Source: UBA4732 sp963823075 (lineage in GTDB: Bacteria > Planctomycetota > Planctomycetia > Gemmatales > Gemmataceae). From it: DNA of 64,000 bases. The stretch is taken from positions 372,001 through 436,000 of the forward strand of contig CAWGKE010000002.1 in assembly GCA_963823075.1 (NCBI GenBank). The letters run 5' to 3'. Both the position numbers and the translations under genes were made by a program. This document shows, piece by piece, positions 23,479-32,658 of the stretch (positions within the stretch are counted from its first letter, which is position 1; the number at the start of each line of letters is the position of its first letter). The notes beneath the pieces were generated by a model, which saw only the letters and a program-made list of their open reading frames with translations, was not told the DNA's origin and ran no database searches.

Positions 23479-23815
23479 ATGAGACCCAAAGGAACAGCAG
23501 CCGAACTGGAACGCCGCCGCCGTCGCGCGGTCGAGTTGGTCGAACAGGGCGAACCCCCGAGCGTGGTGGCCCGCATCCTCGGCGTCCGCCCCTCGTGCCT
23601 GCATCGCTGGCGGCGCATGGCCCGCCGGCCCCAGGGACTCGACGCCCGGCCCGTCCCGGCCCTACGCCCGGGCTCTCCGACTATCACCTCCGTAAGCTCG
23701 AACGCTTCCTCTTGCAAGGGGCCCACAAGCACGGCTGGCCCAACCAACGGTGGACCGCCGACCGCGTCGCCCGACCGATCCGCGCGCGCTTCGGCATCTC
23801 CTATCACCCCGAAGC
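23479..23815 (+). mobile_element. IS630-type transposase remnant (N-terminal helix-turn-helix part)
   Basis: From the ATG at 23479 an IS630-like N-terminus is readable: RAVELVEQGEPPSVVARILG, then SCLHRWRRM, a helix-turn-helix. After a frameshift near 23670 the next frame gives LSDYHLRKLERFLLQGAHKH and RFGISYHP, the second winged helix. The catalytic DDE half is missing: the sequence runs straight into a GYF/kinase-like gene at about 23815. No terminal repeats were found, so this is a decayed fragment. Confidence 0.7.
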
Positions 23816-25035
23816 TGTTCCGCCTGGCGGCGACCGGCGGCCTCCGTCCGGCCGACCGCATCTGGCCGGAGGGCGTCGATCCGACTGCGGCCGTTCTGGC
23901 CGAAGGCGCTTTGACGTTTCCCGCGACCGTGCGGTCGAAAACCACCCATCTGGCGCCGACGGATGCGTCCCTGCCGGAATGGGTCCGCGCCCTGACCGAC
24001 GCCGGCCTGGACGTTCGCGCCCTGGAATCCCTGGCCAGTCCGCCGGCGTCCGACTGGCTCGACGACGTGCGGAATCTTGAACAAACGCGGGCCGCCCGGA
24101 AGCCCGCCGACGACGACGGGGCGCCGGCGCCGTGGCCGGTGTCGCAGGATTACAACGAAGCCGTCCAGTCCCCCGCGACCAATTTCGCCGACGCCGACCT
24201 CCGCACAGGCCAGGCCGTGACCAACGCGCTCGGCATCCCGCAGCCGTGTTCCGGCAACTTCGCCGACGTCTATCAGATGGGGCGGCCGGACGGCCTGCGC
24301 TGGGCGGTGAAGTGCTTCACGCGCGAGGCGACCGGCCTGCGCGAGCGCTACCACCACATCAGCTGACATCTCCGCAAGGCGCGTCTCCCCTTCATAGTGG
24401 ACTTCACCTATCTGGAACAGGGCATTCGCGTGGTCGGCAAGTGGCGGCCCGTCCTCAAGATGGACTGGGTGGAGGGCCTCACCCTCAACCAATTCGTCGC
24501 CGAACACGCCGCCGACCCGGCCCGGCTGGAGGCGCTGTTCCAGGTCTGGGTGCGCCTGTCGCGGAGTCTGCGGGCGGCGCAGGTCGGCCACGGCGACTTG
24601 CAGCACGGCAACGTCCTGCTGGCGCCGGGGGCCGACGCCCACTCGGTTCGGTTGAAGCTGATCGACTACGACGGCATGTGGGTCCCGGCCCTGGCCGACA
24701 AGAACTCCGGCGAAGTCGGCCATCCCGCCTACCAGCACCCCCAGCGCATCCGCGAAAAGACGTACAGCCTGGAGGTGGACCGCTTCCCGCTGCTGCTGAT
24801 CGCCGCCGCGCTCCGCGCCGTGAAGGTCGGTGGCCGGAGGGTTTGGGAGAAACACGACGCCGGTGACGGCCTGTTGTTCCGCCAGGCCGACCTGGAGGCG
24901 CCGACGAAGTCGCCGCTGTTCCACGACCTCGTCCGGTCGTCCGACTCCGTGACGGCGATGTTGGCCGATCACCTGCTGACGGCGCTGCGCGGCGACGTGG
25001 CCTCGGCGCCGCTGCTGGAAGAGGTGCTGGCGTAG
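23812..25035 (+). pseudogene. GYF_2-type and protein-kinase-like gene, 5' end replaced by IS630 remnant, in-frame TGA at 24364
   Basis: The open part begins inside a GYF_2-like domain (LAATGGLRPADRIWPEGVD; compare the intact one at 55523). A kinase-like fold follows: loop SGNFADVYQM, Lys in WAVKCF, catalytic loop HGDLQHGNVLL (in place of HRDLKxxN) and metal motif LIDYDGMW (in place of DFG). This is a divergent kinase family I recognise from planctomycetes. The normal start is lost because the transposase fragment abuts the GYF domain. A TGA at 24364-24366 interrupts the same frame (HHIS*HLRKARLPF). Each defect alone could be an error; together they suggest a pseudogene. Confidence 0.7.
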
Positions 25036-25058
25036 CCGTGGGCCGTGAACCCCGCGCC

Positions 25059-25064
25059 TATAAT
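25059..25064 (+). promoter_or_regulatory. -10-like TATAAT before the GH5 gene
   Basis: A perfect TATAAT lies 20 bases before the GH5 start at 25085, which would give a very short leader. No good -35 match was found. Confidence 0.3.
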
Positions 25065-25084
25065 GGCCTGCAAAGGAGATGCTC

Positions 25085-26129
25085 ATGCACCGCCTGCTGC
25101 CGCTTCTGATCCTCTGCCTCCCGACCGCCTCCCCCGCCGCCGATATGGAACCCGTCGGGCTCTCCAAGGACAAGCACAGCCTCGTCCTCGCCGATTCCGG
25201 CCGTCACTTCACGCCGTGGGGCTTCAACTACGACCGCGACGCCGACGGCCGGCTCATCGAAGATTTCTGGGACGGTGAATGGGCGAAGATCGAAAAAGCC
25301 TTCGCCGACATGCACGAGATGGGGGCGAACGTCGTCCGCATTCAACTCCAGTTCGGCAAGTTCATGGACGCCGCCGACAAGCCCAACGACAAGCAGCTCG
25401 ACCGTCTCGACAAGCTGCTCGAGCTGGCGGAGCGCGAACGGCTCTACCTCGACCTCACCGGCCTCGGCTGCTTCCACAAGAAGGACGTGCCCGCCTGGTA
25501 CGACAAGCTATCCGAAAAGGAGCGCTGGGACGCCCAGGCCCAGTTCTGGCAGGCCGTCGCCGGCCGCTGCGCCAAGAGCAACGCCGTCTTCTGCTACGAC
25601 CTCATGAACGAGCCGATCGCGCCCGGCAAGAAAGTCGAGTCCGCCGACTGGCTGGCTGGCAAGCTCGGAGAGTCGTACTTCTGCCAGTACGTCACGCTCG
25701 ACCCCGGCGACCGCACCGCATCCGAAATCTTCCGCCAGTGGATTCATCGGCTGGCGACCGCCATCCGCAAACAGGATGATCGCCATCTGATTACGGTCGG
25801 AATGCTGCCGTTCGTCCCCGACAAGGTCAGCGACGACCTCGATTTCCTCTGCGTCCACATCTATCCGCAGGGGAAGAAGGTCGATGAGGCGCTGGGCGTG
25901 CCTCCACGGCTTCGCCGCTTTCGGCAAGCCGGTGGTGATCGAGGAGACGTTCCCGCTGAGCTGTTCGCAGGAGGAGTTTGCGGAGTTCGTGGACAAGTCG
26001 GCCAAGGACGCGGCGGGCTGGATCGGCTTTTTCTGGGGCCAGACGCCGGACGATTTGAGGGACGCGAAAACGATCGGAGATGTGGTCACGCGCAACTGGC
26101 TGGAATACTTCCGGACACATAAGCGTTGA
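25085..26129 (+). CDS. Secreted glycoside hydrolase family 5-like enzyme, frameshifted near 25897
   Basis: A signal peptide (MHRLLPLLILCLPTASPAA) leads to a TIM-barrel glycosidase. The start at 25085 is preceded by AAAGGAG at the right spacing; an ATG two codons earlier overlaps it. GH5 hallmarks are the acid/base Glu in YDLMNEPI and the nucleophile Glu in VIEETFPL. The second lies after a one-base insertion near 25897, in a frame that ends at 26129 (EYFRTHKR). The joined protein of about 348 residues has normal length. The likely substrate is a beta-1,4-linked glucan or mannan; the subfamily is open. Confidence 0.8.
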
Positions 26130-26132
26130 ATC

Positions 26133-26195
26133 GTTTAGCCGCGGTTCGCAGAACCGCGCTCGGCCGGAGCACGGTTCTGCGAACCGCGGCTAAAC
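26133..26195. repeat. TAGCCGC-family palindrome
   Basis: Arms 26133-26156 and 26172-26195 (GTTTAGCCGCGGTTCGCAGA...) match over 24 bp. It lies between the convergent GH5 and FAD oxidoreductase genes and could end both transcripts. Confidence 0.8.
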
Positions 26196-26212
26196 CGCGT
26201 ACGCCGCGCCGC

Positions 26213-27736
26213 TCACGACACGGCCGCCGGCTCCTCTTCCTTCACGCGCGTCGGCACCATGCGCAGACCCGTCGCGCCCGTCGTCTGCTCGCGGCCGGCC
26301 GTGCCCGACTCGTGGTACTCGGCGTCCTGGTTCACCTGCCACAGGTCGTATATCTTTCGATCCGCCAGGATGTTCTGCACGCACAGCATCGCCGTCATCA
26401 TGGCGTGGTCCTGGTTGTTGTACTTGTGCATGCCGTTGCGGCCGACCAGATGCAGCGTCGGATACTTCGCCTCCAGCTCGTCCTTGATTGTGCCGACGTG
26501 CTTGGCGTAGTCGTCGTCGTAGACCGGATACGCCTTCGGCTGACGCACCACGCAGCCGTCCACCACGTCCGTCGCCTTGCCCAGGCCGATCTTCTCCATT
26601 TCCTGCTTCGCCTGCTCGATCAGCTGCTCATCCGTGGACGACCAGAGGCCGTCGCCCTCGAAGCAGAAGTACTCCAGGCCGTAGCAGTTCATCGACGGGT
26701 CCGGCACCATCTCCGGCGACCACGACTTGAAGTTCTGCACCCGGCCGACCTTCACGCTCGGATCGTGAATGTAGATCCAGTTGTCCGTGAAGACGTTCTT
26801 GTCCTTCAGGATCAGCATCACCGTCAGGAAGTCGCGGTACTTGAGCGAGTCGGCCGCCTTCCGCGCCTCGTCCGAGATGGCCGGCGTCACGCCGTTGGCC
26901 AGATGCCGCATCGGCGCCGACGAGATGACGTGCTGCGCCTGCGTGACGTATCGACGCTTTTCCGCATCCTCATAGGCGACTTGCCACAGGCCGGCCTTGG
27001 CGTCCCAGTGGCAGCCGACCACCTTACTGCCCATGTGGATGGCGCCGCCCATCTTCTTCACCTTCTCGGCGCACGCCTCCCACATCATGCCCGGCCCCTT
27101 CCGCGGATAGCGGAACGAGTCGATCAGCGTCTTGATGACCTCGCCCTTGTTCTTCGGCTTCGGCTTCCAGATCGCATGGAGGATGGCCGTCTTCAGCGAC
27201 AGGCCCTTGATGCGCTGGGCGGCCCAGTCGGCGGAGATCTCCTTGCAGCTCATGCCCCACACCTTCTCCGTGTACGTCTTGAAGAAGATGTTGAACAGCC
27301 GCGAGCCGAACTGGTTCGTCACCCACTCCTCGAAGTTCTTCGGCTCCTTGATCGGGAACGTGCGCGCCTTCATGTACGACAGCACGCAGCGCGTGGCCTC
27401 GAAGACGCCGAGCTTGAAGAGGGCCTCGGCCGCCTTCAGGGGGTAGGCGAAGAATTTGCCGTTATAGAAGATCCGCGACGAGCGCGGCCGGTGCAGCATG
27501 TCGTTGGGCAGGATTTCGGTCCAGAAGTCCTCGACTTCCTTCGACTTCGAGAAGAAGCGGTGGCCGCCGATGTCGAAGTGGTAGCCCTTGTACCGGGCGG
27601 TGCGCGAGATGCCGCCGACGTAGGTCGGGTCGGCCTCCAGCACCGTCACCGAGGCGCCGCCCTTGCACAACAGATAGGCGGCCGTCAGGCCGGCGGGTCC
27701 GGCGCCGATAATGGCCACGCTCGGGTTCAAGTTCAT
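26213..27736 (-). CDS. FAD/NAD(P)-dependent oxidoreductase, protoporphyrinogen oxidase/UGM-like
   Basis: The 507-residue protein opens with the Rossmann dinucleotide motif VAIIGAGPAGLTAAYLL and EADP, then GGISRTARYKGYHFDIGGHR, a region shared by amine oxidase-type flavoproteins and UDP-galactopyranose mutase-like enzymes. The C-terminal FAD-binding motif is LHLVGRNGMHKYNNQDHAM. There is no signal peptide. Family members of this form are common in polysaccharide or glycolipid clusters, and here it lies divergent from a GT2, a methyltransferase and a radical SAM gene. The substrate is unknown; true haem-pathway PPOX is unlikely. Confidence 0.8.
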   Translation of the reverse strand: MNLNPSVAIIGAGPAGLTAAYLLCKGGASVTVLEADPTYVGGISRTARYKGYHFDIGGHRFFSKSKEVEDFWTEILPNDMLHRPRSSRIFYNGKFFAYPLKAAEALFKLGVFEATRCVLSYMKARTFPIKEPKNFEEWVTNQFGSRLFNIFFKTYTEKVWGMSCKEISADWAAQRIKGLSLKTAILHAIWKPKPKNKGEVIKTLIDSFRYPRKGPGMMWEACAEKVKKMGGAIHMGSKVVGCHWDAKAGLWQVAYEDAEKRRYVTQAQHVISSAPMRHLANGVTPAISDEARKAADSLKYRDFLTVMLILKDKNVFTDNWIYIHDPSVKVGRVQNFKSWSPEMVPDPSMNCYGLEYFCFEGDGLWSSTDEQLIEQAKQEMEKIGLGKATDVVDGCVVRQPKAYPVYDDDYAKHVGTIKDELEAKYPTLHLVGRNGMHKYNNQDHAMMTAMLCVQNILADRKIYDLWQVNQDAEYHESGTAGREQTTGATGLRMVPTRVKEEEPAAVS

Positions 27737-27820
27737 GAGGGAGAAATCCTTGTTTCAGGGGACGCTCGGGGGTGCGGCCGCATCCTTCGCGGTCTCAAAA
27801 GCAAGCGCCGACCCGGCGAA

Positions 27821-27919
27821 ATGACGGCGCCCTGGCACAAGTATAGGAGACGAAAGTTGTACCGCGCCCACCGTTTTCGGGTCCAGGCCAAATACCGCCG
27901 CCGCGACCCGGCGACTTGA
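27821..27919 (+). CDS. Possible 32-residue basic mini-protein
   Basis: An ATG at 27821 opens a short frame with WHKYRRRKLYRAHRFRVQAK, very rich in Arg, Lys and Tyr, ending at 27919. No clear ribosome-binding site precedes it. It recalls small basic ribosome-associated peptides but may be chance. Otherwise the 421-base gap 27737-28157 shows no gene. Confidence 0.25.
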   Translation: MTAPWHKYRRRKLYRAHRFRVQAKYRRRDPAT

Positions 27920-28157
27920 GGCCCCGCCGGAAGGGCAGGGCGTTCTCGCGTCCCTTTCTTGCATTCCGCCAATCCTGACCTACTCTTCAGGCAAGTCCGT
28001 CAGCCGTCGGCGGCCCCCGGCGTCCATGCGGCGGCGGACGCGACGCGGATCGAATGTCGGGACGATTCCCGCTGCCAACGACCCTGGCTCGAACTGGTTA
28101 CGCCGCACCCCCGGCGCGGCCCCGATGGGCCTGCGCCGCGCCCACCCGGAGAACGCC

Positions 28158-29065
28158 GTGATCCACTGCTGCATAGGAATCATGGCCTACAACGAAGAGG
28201 CGAACATCCGCCTCCTCTTGCAGGCCCTGCTCGCTCAGAAGACGGAAAAGGTCGGCATTGACGAAATCGTGGTGGTGGCGAGCGGCTGCACGGATGGGAC
28301 CGAAGACATCGTGAGGGAATACGCCGCCATCGACCCGCGGGTCCGGCTGCTGACCCAGGCGAGCCGCGAAGGCAAGGCTTCCGCCGTCAACCTGCTGCTG
28401 CGCAACACCGATTGTGAAGTCATCGTGCTGGAGAGCGCCGACACCATCCCGATGGAGAACACCATCGAGGCGCTGGTTTCGCCCATGACCGACGCCGGGG
28501 TCGGCATGGTGGGCGGCCATCCGGTCCCGACCAACTCGCCCGACGGGTTCATGGGCTACACCGCCCATCTGCTTTGGGACCTGCATCATCAGGTCGCGCT
28601 CCGCCATCCCAAGCTCGGCGAGCTGATCGCCTTCCGCAACGTATTCTACCAGATCCCGTTCGACTCGGCGGTGGACGAGGCCAGCATCGAGCCGCTCATC
28701 ATCGGCCAGGGTCTCAAGCTGCATTACGCGCCTGACGCCGTGGTGCTGAACCGGGGGCCGGAGACGCTCCACGACTTCCTCAAGCAGCGGCGGCGCATCT
28801 TCGCCGGCCATCTCTACGTGCGGGAGACGCTCGGCTACAAGGTTTCCACCATGAGCGCCCCCGGCTGGCCTGGCTGTTCCTGAAGAACCTCCGCTGGCAA
28901 TGGCGCTGGTTCGCCTGGGCGCCGGCTGTCGCGGCGCTCGAGATTTACGTCCGCTTGCTGGGAAGCTACGACTACACGATCTGCAAGCGGAAGCCTTACA
29001 CCTGGGCGGTCGCCACGTCCACCAAGCAGGTGAGGACGACAAAGAAGCTCTCGGAAGTTGTCTGA
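28158..29065 (+). CDS. Family 2 glycosyltransferase, frameshifted near 28857
   Basis: A GT-A type glycosyltransferase: IGIMAYNEEANIRLLLQALL at the N-terminus, VVASGCTDGT, and a DxD-like ESADTIP, with a C-terminal RRRIFAGHLYVRE segment typical of GT2 acceptors. A GTG at 28158 with GGAG seven bases upstream is the likeliest start; an ATG at 28125 is possible. In a CCCCC run near 28857 the frame shifts; the following frame gives RLAWLFLKNLRWQWRW with a membrane segment and ends at 29063-29065. The joined length is about 302 residues. It transfers a sugar, probably to a lipid carrier or glycolipid at the membrane. Confidence 0.75.
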
Positions 29066-29096
29066 TTCCCGCCGATCCGCCAGGAAAGGTTGAGCC

Positions 29097-30008
29097 ATGT
29101 CCCCCGCCGCCGTGGAAGCGCCGCCCGCCGAACGAACCGCCCCGGAAGCCCCGCGGCCGAGGGCCAAGGCGGAAGCGCCGTTGACCCGCGCCGACACCGG
29201 CCTCGGCACGACCTACGAGCGTTGGGCCGTGAACCGGCTGCTGTCGGGCCTGCTGTCCCGGCTGGAGGTGCGCACGCTGGTCGAGGGGCCGGGCGACGGC
29301 ATGACGGGCATCGCCGGGCTGAACAGCCTCATCGCCGGGCTGCAAGGGGCGGCCGTCTCGCTGCTCCTGCCCTCGCCGGAGCGGGCGGCCTTCGCCCGGC
29401 CCGTATCGGCGCACCACGCCCCCGATGCGCAGCTGGAGATCATCGAGGAGTGGGACGGCCAGCAGATGCCGTTCGCCGACGCCTCGTTCGACCTGGCCTG
29501 GAACTTCAACGTCATGACGCGCGCGGCGGACCCGCAGGCGCTGCTGAACGAGCTGGCGCGCGTGAGCCGGAAGTACGTGCTGATCTTCGTGCCCAACCGC
29601 CTGAACTACGCCTTCTGGCTGCACCGGATGCACCACTGGGTCGCCAAGGAACCGTGGGACCACGGCCGCATCGACCTGATGCACCCGCGGCCGTGGCGCG
29701 GCCTGTTTGCGAAAGCGGGGCTGCGCGTTCGAGGAGACGTTCCACGTCGATTGCCCCTGGTGGCCGGACATCGTGGACGCCGGCCAGCTGGTCCGTGATT
29801 TCTTCCCGTTCCTCAAGGGCCTGGCCCGCGCGCCTCCCCCGCGAACCGTTACCGCTGGGCCCCCGAGGAGTTGCCATACTACCAGCCCGAGGCCCACCCG
29901 GAGGTCCACGCGCGGATGAACCGCCTGGCCTTCTTCGAGAACAGCCGGGCCGGTTGGCTGAAGGATCGGTTCGCCCACCACGTGGGCGTCCTTGGGGTGA
30001 AAGGCTAA
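29097..30008 (+). CDS. SAM-dependent methyltransferase-like protein, two compensating frameshifts (29725, 29832)
   Basis: The product has a Pro/Ala-rich start and a class I methyltransferase fold in which the usual motif I is degenerate (LVEGPGDGMTGIAG). Motifs around PFADASFDLAWNFNVM and ARVSRKYVLIFVPN fit a Methyltransf_11-like core. The frame moves by one near 29725 (then EETFHVDCPWWPDIVD) and back near 29832 within a CCCCC run (then ANRYRWAPEELPYYQPEAHP), ending at 30008. The net length is whole codons (304), so the two indels cancel. The gene sits between the GT2 and radical SAM genes and is likely in the same operon. Confidence 0.7.
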
Positions 30009-30021
30009 GGCGCGAACCACC

Positions 30022-31164
30022 ATGAAGTCCATGCTCGGAGTTCTGACTCGTATTCCCCTCTTCAAACTGTACCGCAGCTTCGGCTGGCCGCGGATGCTGC
30101 CGATCAACCTCACCCTGTCGCCCTCGCCGCGCTGCAACTCCCGCTGCCTCACCTGCAACATCTGGATGAAGCGGGAGAACGAGCTAACGCTGGACGAGTG
30201 GGAGAAGGTGCTGCGCTCGCTCGGCAAGGCGCCCTACTGGTTCACCGTCAGCGGCGGCGAACCGTTCATGTTCCAGGGCGTCGTCGAGCTGTGTCAGATG
30301 GCCTACCAGCACTGCCAGCCCGGCATCATCAACATCCCGACCAACAGCATCCTTTCGACGATCCCGGACAAGGTGCGCCGCATCGCCGAGTCCTGCCCGC
30401 AGAGCCGGCTCATCATCAACCTGTCCCTGGACGGGATCGGCGAGAAACACGATCGCATTCGGGGCGTTCCCGGCAACTTCAAGAAGTTCGAGCGGCGGCT
30501 CAAGGAGCTGATCGAGCTGCGCGACGGCCTGCCCAACCTGACCGTCGGCATCCACACCGTCGTCTCGACCTTCAGCGTCGGCCACCTGGACGAGGTGATG
30601 GACTACGCCGACCAGTCCGGGGCGGACCAGTTCATCACCGAAATCGCCGAGCCGCGCGTCGAGCTGGACACCGTCGGCCTGCCGATCACGCCGGACAAGG
30701 CGTCCTATACGAAGGCCATCAACAAGCTCATCGAGCACGTCAACAACCGGCCCTACCGAGGCATCTCCAAGATCACCGAGGCGTTCCGCGTCCAGTACTA
30801 CCAGCTGGTCAAGCGCATCCTGGACGAGGAAAAGCAGGTGATCCCCTGCTACGCGGGCTGGGCCAGCAGCCACATCTACGCCGATGGGACCGTGTGGCCG
30901 TGCTGCGTCCGCGCCGATCAGCTCGGCAACCTGCGCGACCACAACTACGACTTCAAGGCCATCTGGTTCGGCGAGAAGATCAAGGAAGTGCGGCGGAGCA
31001 TCCGGGCCAAGGAGTGCCACTGCCCGCTGGCCAACGCCTCGTACACGAACCTGCTGCACGACCTGCCGACGCTGATCCGCGTCGGGACGAAGGTGATGCA
31101 GCCGGCCCTCAACGGCAAGCCGGCCGTCAAGCCGCCGGCCGCGCCGGTGGAAAGTCACGTCTAG
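30022..31164 (+). CDS. Radical SAM protein with SPASM-like C-terminus
   Basis: The 380-residue enzyme carries the radical SAM cluster motif CNSRCLTC (C38, C42, C45) and the GGEP motif (VSGGEPF), so it should cleave SAM to a 5'-deoxyadenosyl radical. Further Cys residues in CYAGW, PCCVRA and CHC near the end form a SPASM-like auxiliary cluster site. It starts 13 bases after the methyltransferase and precedes a small Cys-rich protein gene. Proteins of this shape act in glycan, lipid (hopanoid HpnH-like) or peptide modification. The context of GT2, epimerase and FAD enzyme favours a lipid or glycan substrate. Confidence 0.85.
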   Translation: MKSMLGVLTRIPLFKLYRSFGWPRMLPINLTLSPSPRCNSRCLTCNIWMKRENELTLDEWEKVLRSLGKAPYWFTVSGGEPFMFQGVVELCQMAYQHCQPGIINIPTNSILSTIPDKVRRIAESCPQSRLIINLSLDGIGEKHDRIRGVPGNFKKFERRLKELIELRDGLPNLTVGIHTVVSTFSVGHLDEVMDYADQSGADQFITEIAEPRVELDTVGLPITPDKASYTKAINKLIEHVNNRPYRGISKITEAFRVQYYQLVKRILDEEKQVIPCYAGWASSHIYADGTVWPCCVRADQLGNLRDHNYDFKAIWFGEKIKEVRRSIRAKECHCPLANASYTNLLHDLPTLIRVGTKVMQPALNGKPAVKPPAAPVESHV

Positions 31165-31180
31165 GAATCGACCGCCGGTT

Positions 31181-31265
31181 GGCGAGCGGGGGGCGTCGGC
31201 CCCCTGATTCTTCCTGCGATCGGCGACAAGATGCGGAATCAGGGGGCTGACGCCCCCCGCTCGCC
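31181..31265. repeat. GGCGAGCGG-family inverted repeat
   Basis: Arms 31181-31210 and 31236-31265 match over 30 bp with one mismatch (GGCGAGCGGGGGGCGTCGGC...). It lies inside a probable operon, between the radical SAM and Cys-rich genes. A relative is at 36301. Confidence 0.85.
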
Positions 31266-31296
31266 CAAGCGACCCGACGCCCCAAGGATCACCATC

Positions 31297-31587
31297 ATGG
31301 CTTTCGACTGGCTGAACAACTTCCACCGCGAGATGGAAAAGGCGGAGAACTACGCCGAAAAGACCCTGGCGGCCTACCAGCTGGGGATCAAGGCGAAAGG
31401 CTCCATCCGCGGCGTGAGCGTTTGCGTCTCCGGCGAGTGCTGTCAGGCGGCGCGAGAACTTCCCGAGGGGGTGGTCTATCAGCCCGCCGAGGCGCCGCGG
31501 CTGCCGCTGCCGGCCTGCCCGCAAGGCCGCCAGTGCTCGTGCGTCTACCGGCCGGTCATGAGCTATCAGGAGGAGGCCGCGACATGA
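31297..31587 (+). CDS. Small Cys-rich protein, probable metal-binding domain
   Basis: This 96-residue protein has a helical N-terminus (NNFHREMEKAENYAEKTLAA) and a Cys-rich C-terminal half: CVSGECCQAA, then EAPRLPLPACPQGRQCSCVY. The spacing C-x-C with EAP.LPL resembles a small metal-binding domain I have seen in many bacterial proteins, without an assigned role. Its stop overlaps the next start (ATGA at 31584-31587), so it is translationally coupled to the epimerase. It follows the radical SAM gene by 132 bases, with an inverted repeat between. A role as a redox or zinc protein is the simplest reading; a peptide substrate of the radical SAM enzyme is a weaker option. Confidence 0.7.
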   Translation: MAFDWLNNFHREMEKAENYAEKTLAAYQLGIKAKGSIRGVSVCVSGECCQAARELPEGVVYQPAEAPRLPLPACPQGRQCSCVYRPVMSYQEEAAT

Positions 31588-32624
31588 AGGCCCTCGTCAC
31601 CGGCGCCACGGGCTTCATCGGCGGCGCCCTGGCGGCCGACCTGGCCGACCAGGGTTGGGAGGTGCGCGTCCTCGTGCGCGCGGCCAGCCGCGGCAAGCTC
31701 ATGCGCCCGGATCGGTATCACGTCGTCGAGGCGGACTTTGACGCGGACGCCGGCCTGCTCCGCGACGCGGCCGCCGGCTGTGACGTGGTCTTTCACGCGG
31801 CGGCCATCCGCGACCGCTGGAGCACGTCGATGGAAGAGTACCGCCGGGCCAACGTGGACGGCACGCGCCGCCTGCTCGACGCCGCCGTCGGCCGGGCGCG
31901 ACGGTTCGTCTATGTCAGCTCCGTCGGCGTCCTCGGCCATCCGGGCGTCCTCGGCATCGACGAATCCTTTCCCGTAAATACGCACTCCGGCAAGGTGGGT
32001 TACCACAGCACCAAGGCGGAGGCCGAATCTCTGGTGCGCGAGCGCGGCGGCGAGGTCGAGGCGGTCGTGGCCCGTCCGACGATCACCTACGGGCCGGGCG
32101 ACCGCGACGGCATGGTGACGCGCCTGGCCGGCATGATCGCCCGCGGTCGCTTCGTCCGGGTCGGCCGGGGAGCGAACCACGTCCATCTGACGTACATCGA
32201 CGACATGGTTCGCGGCCTGACGTTGACCGGGACGCACGCGGCGGCGCCCGGCGAGACGTTCATCCTGGCGGGGCCGCGCTCCATCGCGATCCGCGACCTG
32301 ATCGCTTTGATCGAACAGGCCCTCGGCGTGGCGCCCCGCACTGCCTGCATCCCGGAAGGCGTTGCTCGGCCCATCGCCTGGGCCGTCGAGCGCCTGTACC
32401 GCCTGGCGTCGCTGGTGCGGGGCCGCGCGCCTTGCCCCCCCCTGACGCGCGACAAGATCGACACCCTTTGCGTCCATCGCGGCTTCTCCTCGGCCAAGGC
32501 GGAACGGCTGCTCGGCTACGCCCCGCGCGTCGGCTACGAGGAAGGCCTGCCCCAGACCTTCGCCTGGATGGCGGAGCAAGGATTCCTGAAGCCCTCCCCG
32601 TCCTGCGCCCCGGTTCGCGCGTGA
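31584..32624 (+). CDS. NAD-dependent epimerase/dehydratase (extended SDR, 3beta-HSD-like)
   Basis: A 346-residue extended SDR: N-terminal KALVTGATGFIGGALA is the NAD-binding Rossmann motif, HAAAIRD follows, and the catalytic YHSTK with upstream Ser in VSSVGV completes the active site. The substrate is likely a nucleotide sugar or a sterol/terpenoid-like alcohol. It starts within the stop codon of the Cys-rich gene. With the GT2, radical SAM and FAD genes it forms a cluster that resembles hopanoid or glycolipid loci in composition, though no cyclase is present. Confidence 0.88.
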   Translation: MKALVTGATGFIGGALAADLADQGWEVRVLVRAASRGKLMRPDRYHVVEADFDADAGLLRDAAAGCDVVFHAAAIRDRWSTSMEEYRRANVDGTRRLLDAAVGRARRFVYVSSVGVLGHPGVLGIDESFPVNTHSGKVGYHSTKAEAESLVRERGGEVEAVVARPTITYGPGDRDGMVTRLAGMIARGRFVRVGRGANHVHLTYIDDMVRGLTLTGTHAAAPGETFILAGPRSIAIRDLIALIEQALGVAPRTACIPEGVARPIAWAVERLYRLASLVRGRAPCPPLTRDKIDTLCVHRGFSSAKAERLLGYAPRVGYEEGLPQTFAWMAEQGFLKPSPSCAPVRA

Positions 32625-32658
32625 CGGGAGCCCCAACCCTCGACGACGAGCCTCCCCC

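Noticed and set aside
20707..23604. Open frame of 965 codons on the minus strand opposite the secreted protein
   Set aside because: Shadow of the clearly coding plus strand; no motif or ribosome-binding site.
29097..30008. Programmed ribosomal frameshifting in the methyltransferase gene
   Set aside because: Two opposite shifts in one gene, one in a CCCCC run, and many similar breaks elsewhere point to sequence error; no slippery heptamer with a downstream structure was seen.
30022..32624. Complete hopanoid locus
   Set aside because: No squalene synthase or squalene-hopene cyclase genes are present; only the accessory families resemble it.
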